From NCBI GenBank assembly GCA_041689775.1, contig JBDNFP010000065.1, forward strand, positions 1-22,198: 22,198 nucleotides of DNA, given 5' to 3'. The notes beneath the pieces were generated by a model that was given only the letters and a program-made list of their open reading frames with translations, had not been told where the DNA came from and searched no databases. This DNA comes from JBDNFP01 sp041689775. Lineage in GTDB: Bacteria; Bacteroidota; Bacteroidia; Cytophagales; Spirosomataceae. Below are positions 7,631 through 14,541 of this stretch, in pieces. The first letter of the stretch is position 1; each line of letters starts with the position of its first letter. The position numbers and the translations under genes are program-made.

Positions 7631-9643
7631 ATGAAAACATTAGTCAGTTGGAAAGCGGGCATGGTAACTCTGGGGCTTTGGGCCTTGGGAAGTCTTGCTT
7701 TTGCGCAGAATCGTCCGATGACGGAGGAAGATTATTACCGTATCATCACCATGCCCATTCCAGAAAGCATTGAAATGGAAATTGGGGGTCTGGCCATTCT
7801 GCCGGACGGGCGACTAGGAGCATCGACCCGCCGGGGCGAAGTATGGATGATCGGTAATCCTTACATGAAGGGTAACGGCCAACCTACCTTTAAACGCTTT
7901 GCGCACGGCTTGCACGAGCCGTTGGGGCTGCTCTACCGGGGTGATCATTTTTTAATTTCCCAGCGGGGTGAGGTAACGAAACTAGTAGATACCGACAACG
8001 ATGGCGTTGCCGATGTGTACGACTCTTTTGCGCGTTGGCCATTATCGGGTAACTACCATCAGTATTCGTACGGACCGGTTCCCATGTCGAACGGCGAGAT
8101 GCTGGTAACTCTCAATCTTGACTGGATTGGCAAAGGAGCGAGTCAGTCGAAGTGGCGGGGTTGGATGCTCAAACTGGGCAACGATGGTTCACTGAAACCC
8201 TGGGCCACAGGGCTGCGGTCACCCGCTGGGTTTGGCGTATTTAAAGGCGATATATTTTATACCGAAAACCAGGGAGACTGGGTAGGTTCCGGTCGGATGA
8301 CCCATCTGGCCGAGGGTGACTTTGCGGGCAATCCAGCCGGACTCCGGTGGAGTAATGAAGACGGTTCGCCGGTAAAACTCACCCCGGACGATGTACCCGA
8401 TACGGGTGAGCCTTTGTACGACGTAGCTAAGCGTACGCCCGGCCTGAAGCCGCCGGCGGTTTGGTTTCCGCATACCTTGATGGGGATCTCTACCTCTGAT
8501 TTTAAAGAAGATACAACCCGTGGCGCTTTCGGGCCATTTGAAGGGCAAATGTTTGTGGGCGATCAAGGCCACAGCAAAATTATGCGGGTTGATATGGAAA
8601 AAATCAACGGAGTGTGGCAAGGGGCTTGCTTCCCTTTCCGCGAGGGTTTTCAGTCGGGACTGATCCGGATGGTGTGGGGGCTTGATGGGTCGATGTTCGT
8701 GGGGCAAACCTCCCGCGGGTGGTCGGCTACCGGAAAAAGTCCTTTTGGTATTCAGCGCCTGGTATGGACCGGAGAAACTCCCTTTGAGATCAAGACGATC
8801 CGTTCAAAAGCCGATGGCTTTGAGGTCACTTTTACACTTCCGGTAGATGCCTCAACGGCAGGAAATCCAGCTTCCTACAGCCTGAATAGTTTTACCTATA
8901 AATACCATCATATCTACGGAAGTCCGATTATTAACGCCGAACCACTTGCCATCAAAGGAATTGTATTAGCTGCCGACGGACTAAGTGCCCGCCTGGTACT
9001 TGATGAAACGAAACTTCGTAAGGGTTATATTCACGAAGTAAAAGCAGAAGGAGTGAAGTCCAAAGAAGGGTTACCCTTGTTGCATACCGTAGGGTACTAT
9101 ACCCTAAACGAAATTGCAGACGGTAGTAAAGCAAATGCTTTAAACTTTACCGCAAGTAGTAAAAATGCCATGGTAGGTATGGATCATAGTCAGCACGATG
9201 GTAGTGAAGCCATGCCGATGGCCCCTTCGGCCAAGCGGGCAATTACTCAGCCCACTACCTGGACCAACGGACCCGATCAAGTGATTACCATCGGCACCAA
9301 GCCGGGGCTCAAATTTGACCTTGCCGAGATTCAAGTGAAAGCCGGTAGTAAGGTAAAGTTTGTTTTCAATAACAATGACGACATGCTGCATAACTGCGTA
9401 ATTACAAACCCTGGCGCGGCCAATAAGGTGGGCGAAGCGGCTCTCAACCTTGGCTTAAAAGGTGCAGAGATGAACTATATTCCTGATATGACAGAGGTAC
9501 TCTACCATACAGGCCTCATGCAACCCGAAAGTACGGAAGCTCTATATTTTGTGGTACCAGCAAAAACGGGAGACTATCAGTATGTTTGTACTTTCCCCGG
9601 CCATCATACGCTCATGCAGGGAAAAATGAAGGTGGTAAAGTAA
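7631..9643 (+). CDS. Exported beta-propeller protein fused to azurin-type cupredoxin
   Basis: A 670-aa protein with a signal peptide (cleavage after ALGSLAFA). Residues of about 40-385 form a six-bladed, sugar-dehydrogenase-like propeller (LAILPDGRLGASTRRGEVWM, a DTDNDGVADVYD calcium-type loop, VWGLDGSMFVGQTSRG). A beta-sandwich follows at about 390-495. A Met/His-rich linker spans 514-530. A C-terminal blue-copper domain covers about 548-670. All four type 1 copper ligands are present: His587 (MLHNCVIT), Cys653, His658 and Met662 (CTFPGHHTLM), with the azurin Cys+5 His and +9 Met spacing. This predicts periplasmic electron transfer coupled to the propeller. Whether the propeller is a quinoprotein dehydrogenase or only a scaffold is not clear. 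It is the last gene of the exported cluster, with a hairpin 31 bp after the stop. Confidence 0.9.
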   Translation: MKTLVSWKAGMVTLGLWALGSLAFAQNRPMTEEDYYRIITMPIPESIEMEIGGLAILPDGRLGASTRRGEVWMIGNPYMKGNGQPTFKRFAHGLHEPLGLLYRGDHFLISQRGEVTKLVDTDNDGVADVYDSFARWPLSGNYHQYSYGPVPMSNGEMLVTLNLDWIGKGASQSKWRGWMLKLGNDGSLKPWATGLRSPAGFGVFKGDIFYTENQGDWVGSGRMTHLAEGDFAGNPAGLRWSNEDGSPVKLTPDDVPDTGEPLYDVAKRTPGLKPPAVWFPHTLMGISTSDFKEDTTRGAFGPFEGQMFVGDQGHSKIMRVDMEKINGVWQGACFPFREGFQSGLIRMVWGLDGSMFVGQTSRGWSATGKSPFGIQRLVWTGETPFEIKTIRSKADGFEVTFTLPVDASTAGNPASYSLNSFTYKYHHIYGSPIINAEPLAIKGIVLAADGLSARLVLDETKLRKGYIHEVKAEGVKSKEGLPLLHTVGYYTLNEIADGSKANALNFTASSKNAMVGMDHSQHDGSEAMPMAPSAKRAITQPTTWTNGPDQVITIGTKPGLKFDLAEIQVKAGSKVKFVFNNNDDMLHNCVITNPGAANKVGEAALNLGLKGAEMNYIPDMTEVLYHTGLMQPESTEALYFVVPAKTGDYQYVCTFPGHHTLMQGKMKVVK

Positions 9644-9674
9644 TGAATAATATACAGTTACTTTACGTATAGTA

Positions 9675-9704
9675 AAAGCCGCTCCCTAGTTTCGGGGCGG
9701 CTTT
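9675..9704. terminator. Bidirectional terminator hairpin after the propeller-azurin gene
   Basis: AAAGCCGC (9675-9682) pairs with GCGGCTTT (9697-9704), extended inward by TCC/GGG. The plus strand continues CGCTTTTAT and the minus strand TTTTACT, so A/T-rich flanks on both sides suit termination of the convergent genes ending at 9643 (+) and 9741 (-). Confidence 0.8.
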
Positions 9705-9740
9705 CGCTTTTATCCCTGATGTATTGACTGGATTGCAGGC

Positions 9741-11252
9741 TTACTTTTGGGTGGCTATCCACTTGGAAGTACCCCCGCACAGCCATAATGCATTGTAGCC
9801 TATTCCCTTTAAGATCCGGGCTCCGTCCGAAGCACGCCCACAACCATGCTGACTAATGGTAACTATCTGGTAGCTTTTATCCAGTCGACTCATTGCCGCC
9901 TTTAAGTCGCTTAATGCAATATGGATAGCGTGCGGAATATGATAGTTTTCGTACTCCTCTTTGCTTCTGACGTCAATGAGTTTAATCTTCTTCTTTTGCT
10001 GAAAAGCCTGCACTACTCCCTCGGGTTCAATGCATTCCTTTTTGGCGGTAGCAGGCATACGGATCTTAATAATAAGTGCAGATAGCAATGTGAGCCCTCC
10101 AATTAAATGAATAGCATAATTCACCCCAAAAAGATCGGCTGTGATGCCTGAGATAACCGCTCCCAAGGCATATCCCAAATCTCGCCAAAGCCGGAAGGTT
10201 CCAATGCTTTCGGCTCGTTGCTGCGGGCTCGTTGCCTGCGCGATGGTCGACAAGAATGTAGGATAAACCAGCGCGGTCCCTAGCCCCAGGATGATGGATA
10301 TAGCTACTAAAAGTCCAAAAGTATTACTGAACGGAATAGCCATGATTGCCACCCCTTGCAGGAGCATTCCCCAAAACAGCATGGCTTTTTTGGAGTAGAC
10401 ATCAGACATCCTACCCGTAAATAGTTGCCCTATACCCCAAACCGTAGGGTAAATGGCAGCAATGATTCCTATACTTTTGGCATCATAGCTAAGTGAAATT
10501 AATACTACGGGTAGAAGTCCCCAGATCATACCATCATTGAGGTTATTGACTAACCCAGCTTGCGTGATCGAGCCCAGCGTTTTGTCTTTGAGGGTCGTAT
10601 CCCAAAACACACTTTTTAGCTGAACCGCCCGGTCGTTGATACTTTCCTGCTGCACAAATGCTCTGGTATCGCGAATAAAAAGCCAGCTGATTAGTAAGCC
10701 AATGATTGAGATAATAACCCCAATATAAAAGGGGTAAGGCGTTATGCCGTAGCGATTGGCAACGTAGCCCGAAAGAAAGGCAACCACTCCCACCGCAAAG
10801 TAGCCCGCAAACTCATTGAGCCCCATGGCAAAGCCGCGATCTTTCTCACCTACGAGGTCAATTTTCATCACAACCGTACTACTCCACGTTAGCCCCTGAC
10901 TCATCCCGAGCAGGATGTTAGCCATAATCACTTGGTTCCAATTGGTAGCGTACATGAGGAGGAAAGGTACCGGGACTGCGAGTATCCAGCCAAGGAGCAA
11001 AAGATTTTTACGTCCGAAGTGATTGGCAAGCCGCCCGGTAAAGTAGTTTGTAAGCGCCTTTGAAAGGCCAAATGCAGTAATAAAGGAAAGGATGGCGGTA
11101 TTGGACTCGATCCCAAACTGACTTTCGGCAAAGGCAGGGAATATACTCCGCTCCATGCCGATCATCCCACCAACAAATGCATTGACAATCACCAGAAGAG
11201 TGAACTGCTTCCAGTTCTCTTTAAGACCAAGGGTTGGAGTATTTGAAGTCAT
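9741..11252 (-). CDS. MFS transporter with C-terminal rhodanese domain
   Basis: The chosen start (ATG at 11250-11252, MTSNTPTLGLKENW) gives 503 aa. The frame is open to 11402, but the extra 50 residues are hydrophilic and would leave only 19 nt to the divergent gene. Residues of about 12-400 are a 12-helix major facilitator: GRLANHFGRKNLLL is the cytoplasmic loop 2-3 signature and GRMSDVYSKKAML its second-half copy. Residues of about 410-503 are a rhodanese fold (IKLIDVRSKEEYENYHIPHA) with the likely catalytic Cys471 in QHGCGRASDGA and the end motif LCGGTSKW. Single-domain rhodaneses move sulfane sulfur or act as persulfide/arsenate-type thiol enzymes. Tethering one to an exporter suggests transport of a thiol-reactive or sulfur-linked substrate, which is inference. 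The substrate cannot be read from sequence. Confidence 0.88.
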   Translation of the reverse strand: MTSNTPTLGLKENWKQFTLLVIVNAFVGGMIGMERSIFPAFAESQFGIESNTAILSFITAFGLSKALTNYFTGRLANHFGRKNLLLLGWILAVPVPFLLMYATNWNQVIMANILLGMSQGLTWSSTVVMKIDLVGEKDRGFAMGLNEFAGYFAVGVVAFLSGYVANRYGITPYPFYIGVIISIIGLLISWLFIRDTRAFVQQESINDRAVQLKSVFWDTTLKDKTLGSITQAGLVNNLNDGMIWGLLPVVLISLSYDAKSIGIIAAIYPTVWGIGQLFTGRMSDVYSKKAMLFWGMLLQGVAIMAIPFSNTFGLLVAISIILGLGTALVYPTFLSTIAQATSPQQRAESIGTFRLWRDLGYALGAVISGITADLFGVNYAIHLIGGLTLLSALIIKIRMPATAKKECIEPEGVVQAFQQKKKIKLIDVRSKEEYENYHIPHAIHIALSDLKAAMSRLDKSYQIVTISQHGCGRASDGARILKGIGYNALWLCGGTSKWIATQK

Positions 11253-11365
11253 TTTTCGCACTTCTTGTTGGTTTAATTTCACGAGACTATCATGTGTTAA
11301 CAATTCAGAACCAGGAAAAGATTCGAACCAAAGAGATTCCAGCCTAGCGAATAAGCTTTTCACGT

Positions 11366-11380
11366 TAAGAATTATTCTTA
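11366..11380. promoter_or_regulatory. Palindrome in the divergent MFS-rhodanese / epimerase promoter region
   Basis: TAAGAAT (11366-11372) and ATTCTTA (11374-11380) are a perfect 7-1-7 inverted repeat in the 169-nt gap between the preferred MFS start (11252) and the divergent gene (11422). The sequence TACCTTGG just beside it (11380-11387) is one base off the Bacteroidota -7 consensus TAnnTTTG in the plus direction. This would fit an operator overlapping a promoter, but no regulator gene is nearby. Confidence 0.35.
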
Positions 11381-11421
11381 CCTTGGATGAGTGGACTGAC
11401 ACAATTGTAATGGTATAGACT

Positions 11422-12096
11422 ATGAAAGGATTAAAAGTAATTGTTACCGGGGCTACCGGAATGGTAGGCGAGGGCGTTGTTCATGAATGCCTGCAACATC
11501 CTGACGTTGAGAAAGTGCTGATCATCAATCGTAAGCCTTCGGGGATGATTCACCCTAAGCTGACGGAAATAATCCAAGGCAATTTCTATGATATTATGCC
11601 GACCCAAAGCCAGTTGAGTGGTTATACTACCTGTTTTTTCTGCCTTGGGGTATCCTCGGTAGGAATGAACGAAGAAGAGTACAGCAAGGTTACCTATACC
11701 CTTACGATGCACGTGGCCGAAACATTGAGTAAGTTGAATACCCATATGACGTTCTGTTATATTTCGGGTGCCGGAACCGACGGTTCCGAGAAAGGCCGTT
11801 CCATGTGGGCTAGGGTGAAGGGTAAGACCGAAAATGATCTGAGGAAGCTTCCCTTTAAGCAAGCCATCGCCTTCCGGCCTGGATTTATCCGGCCCATACC
11901 CGGTTTGGTACGGACAAACACTTACTACAAATACATTAGTTGGCTGTTTCCAATCGGTCGGTTGTTGTATCCTGCCGGCTTTTGTACCCTACCCGAATTG
12001 GCCCACGCGCTTATCCGGGTAGCAAAAGCTGGCTCTGATAAAGCTGTTGTAGAAGGGAAGGACATCATTCGGCTGGCGGAACAAGAGGGGGCGTAG
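11422..12096 (+). CDS. Rossmann-fold NAD(P)-binding epimerase-like protein
   Basis: A 224-aa cytoplasmic protein of the atypical/extended SDR group (HTATIP2/YbjT-like). The dinucleotide-binding motif TGATGMVG is at residues 9-16, right after beta-strand 1 (LKVIVTGATG), and a second strand carries INRKPSG for the cofactor. The usual active-site Tyr-x3-Lys appears as Trp129-x3-Lys133 (SMWARVKGKTEN) after a conserved YISGAGTD strand, so the tyrosine is absent. Members of this group include redox sensors and reductases whose substrates are mostly unknown. The 3' end overlaps the convergent DUF2721 gene by 32 bp. It is divergent from the MFS-rhodanese gene, with which it may share a control region. 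Confidence 0.85.
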   Translation: MKGLKVIVTGATGMVGEGVVHECLQHPDVEKVLIINRKPSGMIHPKLTEIIQGNFYDIMPTQSQLSGYTTCFFCLGVSSVGMNEEEYSKVTYTLTMHVAETLSKLNTHMTFCYISGAGTDGSEKGRSMWARVKGKTENDLRKLPFKQAIAFRPGFIRPIPGLVRTNTYYKYISWLFPIGRLLYPAGFCTLPELAHALIRVAKAGSDKAVVEGKDIIRLAEQEGA

Positions 12097-12688
12097 TGGT
12101 ATTTGGTGTAGGAGTGCTTTTGGCTTTTTTTCTCCACCACCACCTCTTTTTTCTTTTTTTAGATAGCCATTCCAGATTAATCTTGAAAAACCGAAGGGCT
12201 TCGGTCATCTCGCGGTTAAGTGCCTTTTTGGCTAGTTGTGACTCTCGAATGAGGAGAATGCTGACATAAAATAACATCAAAGCGCCAATCAAACTCATCA
12301 GGACAGGGATCCAGGTTCGTCTTGAATTGATGACATCGAGTACTCCCAGCGTAATACTGGTAGCGATAAAAATCCCTAACGACAGATACAGTGCCGTTAG
12401 GGCGCGTTGTAGTATCCGGGAGCGTTGGGTAGCTTTCTCCATCAAGTAAAAAAGCAGAGCACCTTCCTTGTTGATCAGGTCGCCGGAGGTTCCATGCTCC
12501 CCAATCAAATCTTTCAGTTGCTCGAGTAAATACCGACAACGGTCAATGACGCGGCTAAGGCGTTGTGACGTGATGGTAATCAATGATCCGCAGGCAAGGA
12601 TTAGTACCACCGGCGCAATCATGGAAGAAAGGACGGTTAATGCGGTCGAAAGTCTGGTAATAGCGGTCAGATCACCCATGGTCTGCAA
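12065..12688 (-). CDS. DUF2721 family integral membrane protein
   Basis: A 207-aa protein whose N-terminus (ITRLSTALTVLSSMIAPVVLI, then a hydrophobic stretch and SQRLSRVIDRCRYL) matches DUF2721. There are three predicted membrane helices at about 17-40, 97-118 and 126-148, with a charged, probably cytosolic segment between the first two. The C-terminus is strongly basic and aromatic (KKRKKRWWWRKKAK) and ends in a Pro/Thr-rich tail. The last 32 bp overlap the convergent epimerase-like gene. The initiator may be Met1 or Met4 (MGDLTAI). No function has been established for the family. Confidence 0.85.
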   Translation of the reverse strand: MQTMGDLTAITRLSTALTVLSSMIAPVVLILACGSLITITSQRLSRVIDRCRYLLEQLKDLIGEHGTSGDLINKEGALLFYLMEKATQRSRILQRALTALYLSLGIFIATSITLGVLDVINSRRTWIPVLMSLIGALMLFYVSILLIRESQLAKKALNREMTEALRFFKINLEWLSKKRKKRWWWRKKAKSTPTPNTTTPPLVPPAE

Positions 12689-12861
12689 TTATTGCTTAGT
12701 TCTGCCCGAAATCGGTTGTGTTGGGTAAAAGTAGGGAGGCTTCCTTAAAAGTAAAAACCTTGGAGGAGATAAGTAGGCGTCTACCCCAAAAGAATAGCTC
12801 GTCATCCAATACATTTTTGCCTTATATTAGTTGTTTATTTCTAAATCAATAGGCAACCAGA

Positions 12862-14226
12862 ATGAAAAAGACAGTACTCTTTCCTTTACTCTCCGCCGCC
12901 GTGGTATTTTTTACTTCATTACCTTCTCATTCCCAAACTATCGTCCAACGTGATCCGATGATTATGCAGATGCTCGAAGAAGTATCGGCGGATAGTCTTA
13001 AAGCCCACGTGGAGAAACTCGTGAGCTTTGGTACCCGTCAGACGCTCAGCGGTACCCAAGGTAAGCGGGGAATCGTACCTGCCCGGGAATGGATTCTAAG
13101 CAAATTTCAGGAATACGGTAAGCAGTCTGGCGGACGGCTCACTTCAACAATAGATACCTGGACGCTCCAACCCGACGGCCGCCGGGTAGATAAGGCAGTT
13201 GATATGGGTAATGTCATGGCGACGCTGAAAGGTACTGACCCGAACGACGATCGGTTTTTTCTGGTAAGTGGCCACATGGATAGCCGCGTGAGTAACGTGA
13301 TGAATAGTACCGACGAGGCCCCCGGTGCCAACGATGATGGTTCGGGAACTGCGGCCGTGATAGAACTGGTGCGGATTATGAGCAAGAAGAACTTTCCGGC
13401 CACGATTGTGTTCGTGACCGTGAGTGGAGAAGAGCAGGGGCTACTTGGAGCAAACCATCTGGCGCAACGAGCAGTGGACGAAAAGTGGAATCTGGAAGCA
13501 TTATTGAACAATGACATCATGGGTTCTAATAATAGCCACGATACTAAGCTGATCAATAATACCATCGTACGGGTATTTAGCGAAGGTTTATCAGGGTTTG
13601 AAACCGATAAGCGGGCCGCTTCCGTGCGGCAGTACGGCCTTGAAAACGACGGTAAGGCTCGTACTCTAGCCCGGTACATTAAAGAGGTAGGCGAGCGCTA
13701 CGTGGATCATCTGGAAGTACGGATGATTTACCGCAATGACCGGTATTTGCGCGGTGGCGATCATACTCCGTTCGTGAACCGAGATTTTGCGGCGGTACGT
13801 ATTACCGAAATGAACGAAAATTTCCAACATCAACACCAGGATTTGCGTACCGAAGATGGTATTGTGTACGGCGATAAAGTGGAGTTTATGGATTTTGAGT
13901 ACTTGCGTAAGAATACCGCGATGAATTTGGCTAATCTGGCCAACCTCGCGAAATCTCCTCCCCAGCCCCAAAACGTGACGATGGATGTACTAAGCCTGAC
14001 CAATACTACGAAGATATACTGGCAAGCGCCCAAGACCGGTAAGGTGAAAGGATACTATATTCTGATGCGTGAAACTCACGTGGCTACCTGGGAAAAGAAG
14101 ATATTCACAGATAAGCTTGGCATTGAGCTACCCTACTCCAAAGACAATTACTTTTTTGCTGTACAGGCGGTAAGTGAAGATGGAAACGAAGGATTTCCCG
14201 TGATTCCAAAGCCAGGGATGCGGTAG
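12862..14226 (+). CDS. Secreted M28 family zinc aminopeptidase
   Basis: A 454-aa exported metallopeptidase. The signal peptide is about residues 1-24 (ends LPSHSQ). The M28 metal set is visible in order: His138 and Asp140 (SGHMDSR), bridging Asp158 (GANDDGSG), catalytic Glu190 and ligand Glu191 (SGEEQGLLGA), Asp218 (LLNNDIMGS) and His301 (GGDHTPF). It would remove N-terminal amino acids or split dipeptides using two zinc ions, outside the cytoplasmic membrane. Residues of about 370-454 form an Ig/FN3-like domain (TKIYWQAPKTGKVKGYYILMRE). No T9SS tail is present, unlike the M4 peptidase at the left end, so it is probably periplasmic. It starts 173 nt from the divergent DUF2721 gene and is convergent with xylA. 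Confidence 0.93.
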   Translation: MKKTVLFPLLSAAVVFFTSLPSHSQTIVQRDPMIMQMLEEVSADSLKAHVEKLVSFGTRQTLSGTQGKRGIVPAREWILSKFQEYGKQSGGRLTSTIDTWTLQPDGRRVDKAVDMGNVMATLKGTDPNDDRFFLVSGHMDSRVSNVMNSTDEAPGANDDGSGTAAVIELVRIMSKKNFPATIVFVTVSGEEQGLLGANHLAQRAVDEKWNLEALLNNDIMGSNNSHDTKLINNTIVRVFSEGLSGFETDKRAASVRQYGLENDGKARTLARYIKEVGERYVDHLEVRMIYRNDRYLRGGDHTPFVNRDFAAVRITEMNENFQHQHQDLRTEDGIVYGDKVEFMDFEYLRKNTAMNLANLANLAKSPPQPQNVTMDVLSLTNTTKIYWQAPKTGKVKGYYILMRETHVATWEKKIFTDKLGIELPYSKDNYFFAVQAVSEDGNEGFPVIPKPGMR

Positions 14227-14227
14227 G

Positions 14228-14251
14228 GGCCGTCGGCCTGTGGCTTTTAGC
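14228..14251 (+). repeat. Heptad repeat array, GGC phase
   Basis: GGC at 14228, 14235 and 14242, and AGC at 14249, fall exactly 7 nt apart in GTCGGCC/TGTGGCT/TTTAGCT-like units. The array begins 2 nt after the M28 stop codon. The same periodicity and core recur at 14512-14535, 20708-20731 and 20809-20874. Confidence 0.6.
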
Positions 14252-14405
14252 TTTTCCTACTTTTAGGCATATTCTTCTAAATAATGGGGCTTCAATACTT
14301 CAAAAGTAGTGGGGACTAAGTACTAATGCATAATTAGTTTGTATTATTAATTTAGTCAAATTACTGGCTAATGTTCTATATATCAAATATTTACAAAAAG
14401 GTAAC

Positions 14406-14430
14406 AGCTACAAGCTAATAGCTATCAGCT
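14406..14430. repeat. Heptad repeat array, AGCT phase
   Basis: AGCT occurs at 14406, 14413, 14420 and 14427, exactly 7 nt apart (CAGCTAC, AAGCTAA, TAGCTAT, CAGCTAC). Because AGCT is self-complementary the array can fold on itself. It shares the 7-nt period with the GGC arrays in this window and may be a diverged form of the same element. Confidence 0.6.
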
Positions 14431-14440
14431 ACTTACCAAG

Positions 14441-14473
14441 TAAAAGGCCGCCTCAGAACGAAGCGGCCTTTTA
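14441..14473. terminator. Bidirectional terminator between M28 peptidase and xylA
   Basis: TAAAAGGCCGC (14441-14451) pairs perfectly with GCGGCCTTTTA (14463-14473): 11 bp with an 11-nt loop. TTTTA follows the GC stem on both strands, so it can end transcription from both convergent genes. Confidence 0.85.
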
Positions 14474-14511
14474 CATTATACTTCAATAGATACTCCAAAC
14501 ATAAAGGAAAA

Positions 14512-14535
14512 ACCGACCGCCGAAAGCCGACGACC
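14512..14535 (-). repeat. Heptad repeat array, inverted copy
   Basis: ACC, GCC, GCC and ACC fall at 14512, 14519, 14526 and 14533, exactly 7 nt apart; on the minus strand this reads GTCGGCT-TTCGGCG-GTCGGTT. It lies just beyond the xylA stop and is inverted relative to the array at 14228. CGTCGGC (14231-14237) and GCCGACG (14526-14532) are perfectly complementary. Confidence 0.6.
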
Positions 14536-14541
14536 ATACAC

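Larger units (their letters stand above)
14227..14541. other. 315-nt convergent intergenic region with heptad repeats and a terminator
   Basis: There is no gene here. From left to right it holds a 7-nt-periodic GGC array (14228-14251), an AT-rich stretch, a 7-nt-periodic AGCT array (14406-14430), a strong bidirectional hairpin (14441-14473), and an inverted copy of the GGC array (14512-14535) just beyond the xylA stop. Confidence 0.7.

Noticed and set aside
8219..8707. 162-codon minus-strand ORF inside the propeller-azurin gene
   Set aside because: Shadow frame of a strongly supported gene, with no domain and an unlikely composition.
11253..11402. 50-residue N-terminal extension of the MFS transporter
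   Set aside because: It is hydrophilic, unlike MFS N-termini, and would leave only 19 nt to the divergent gene, with no room for promoters.
13107..13679. 190-codon minus-strand ORF opposite the M28 peptidase
   Set aside because: The M28 frame carries all metal ligands; the antisense frame is Ser/Arg-rich without motifs.
14227..14541. CRISPR array
   Set aside because: The repeats here are 7-nt periodic with no spacers of 25-40 nt and no cas genes nearby.
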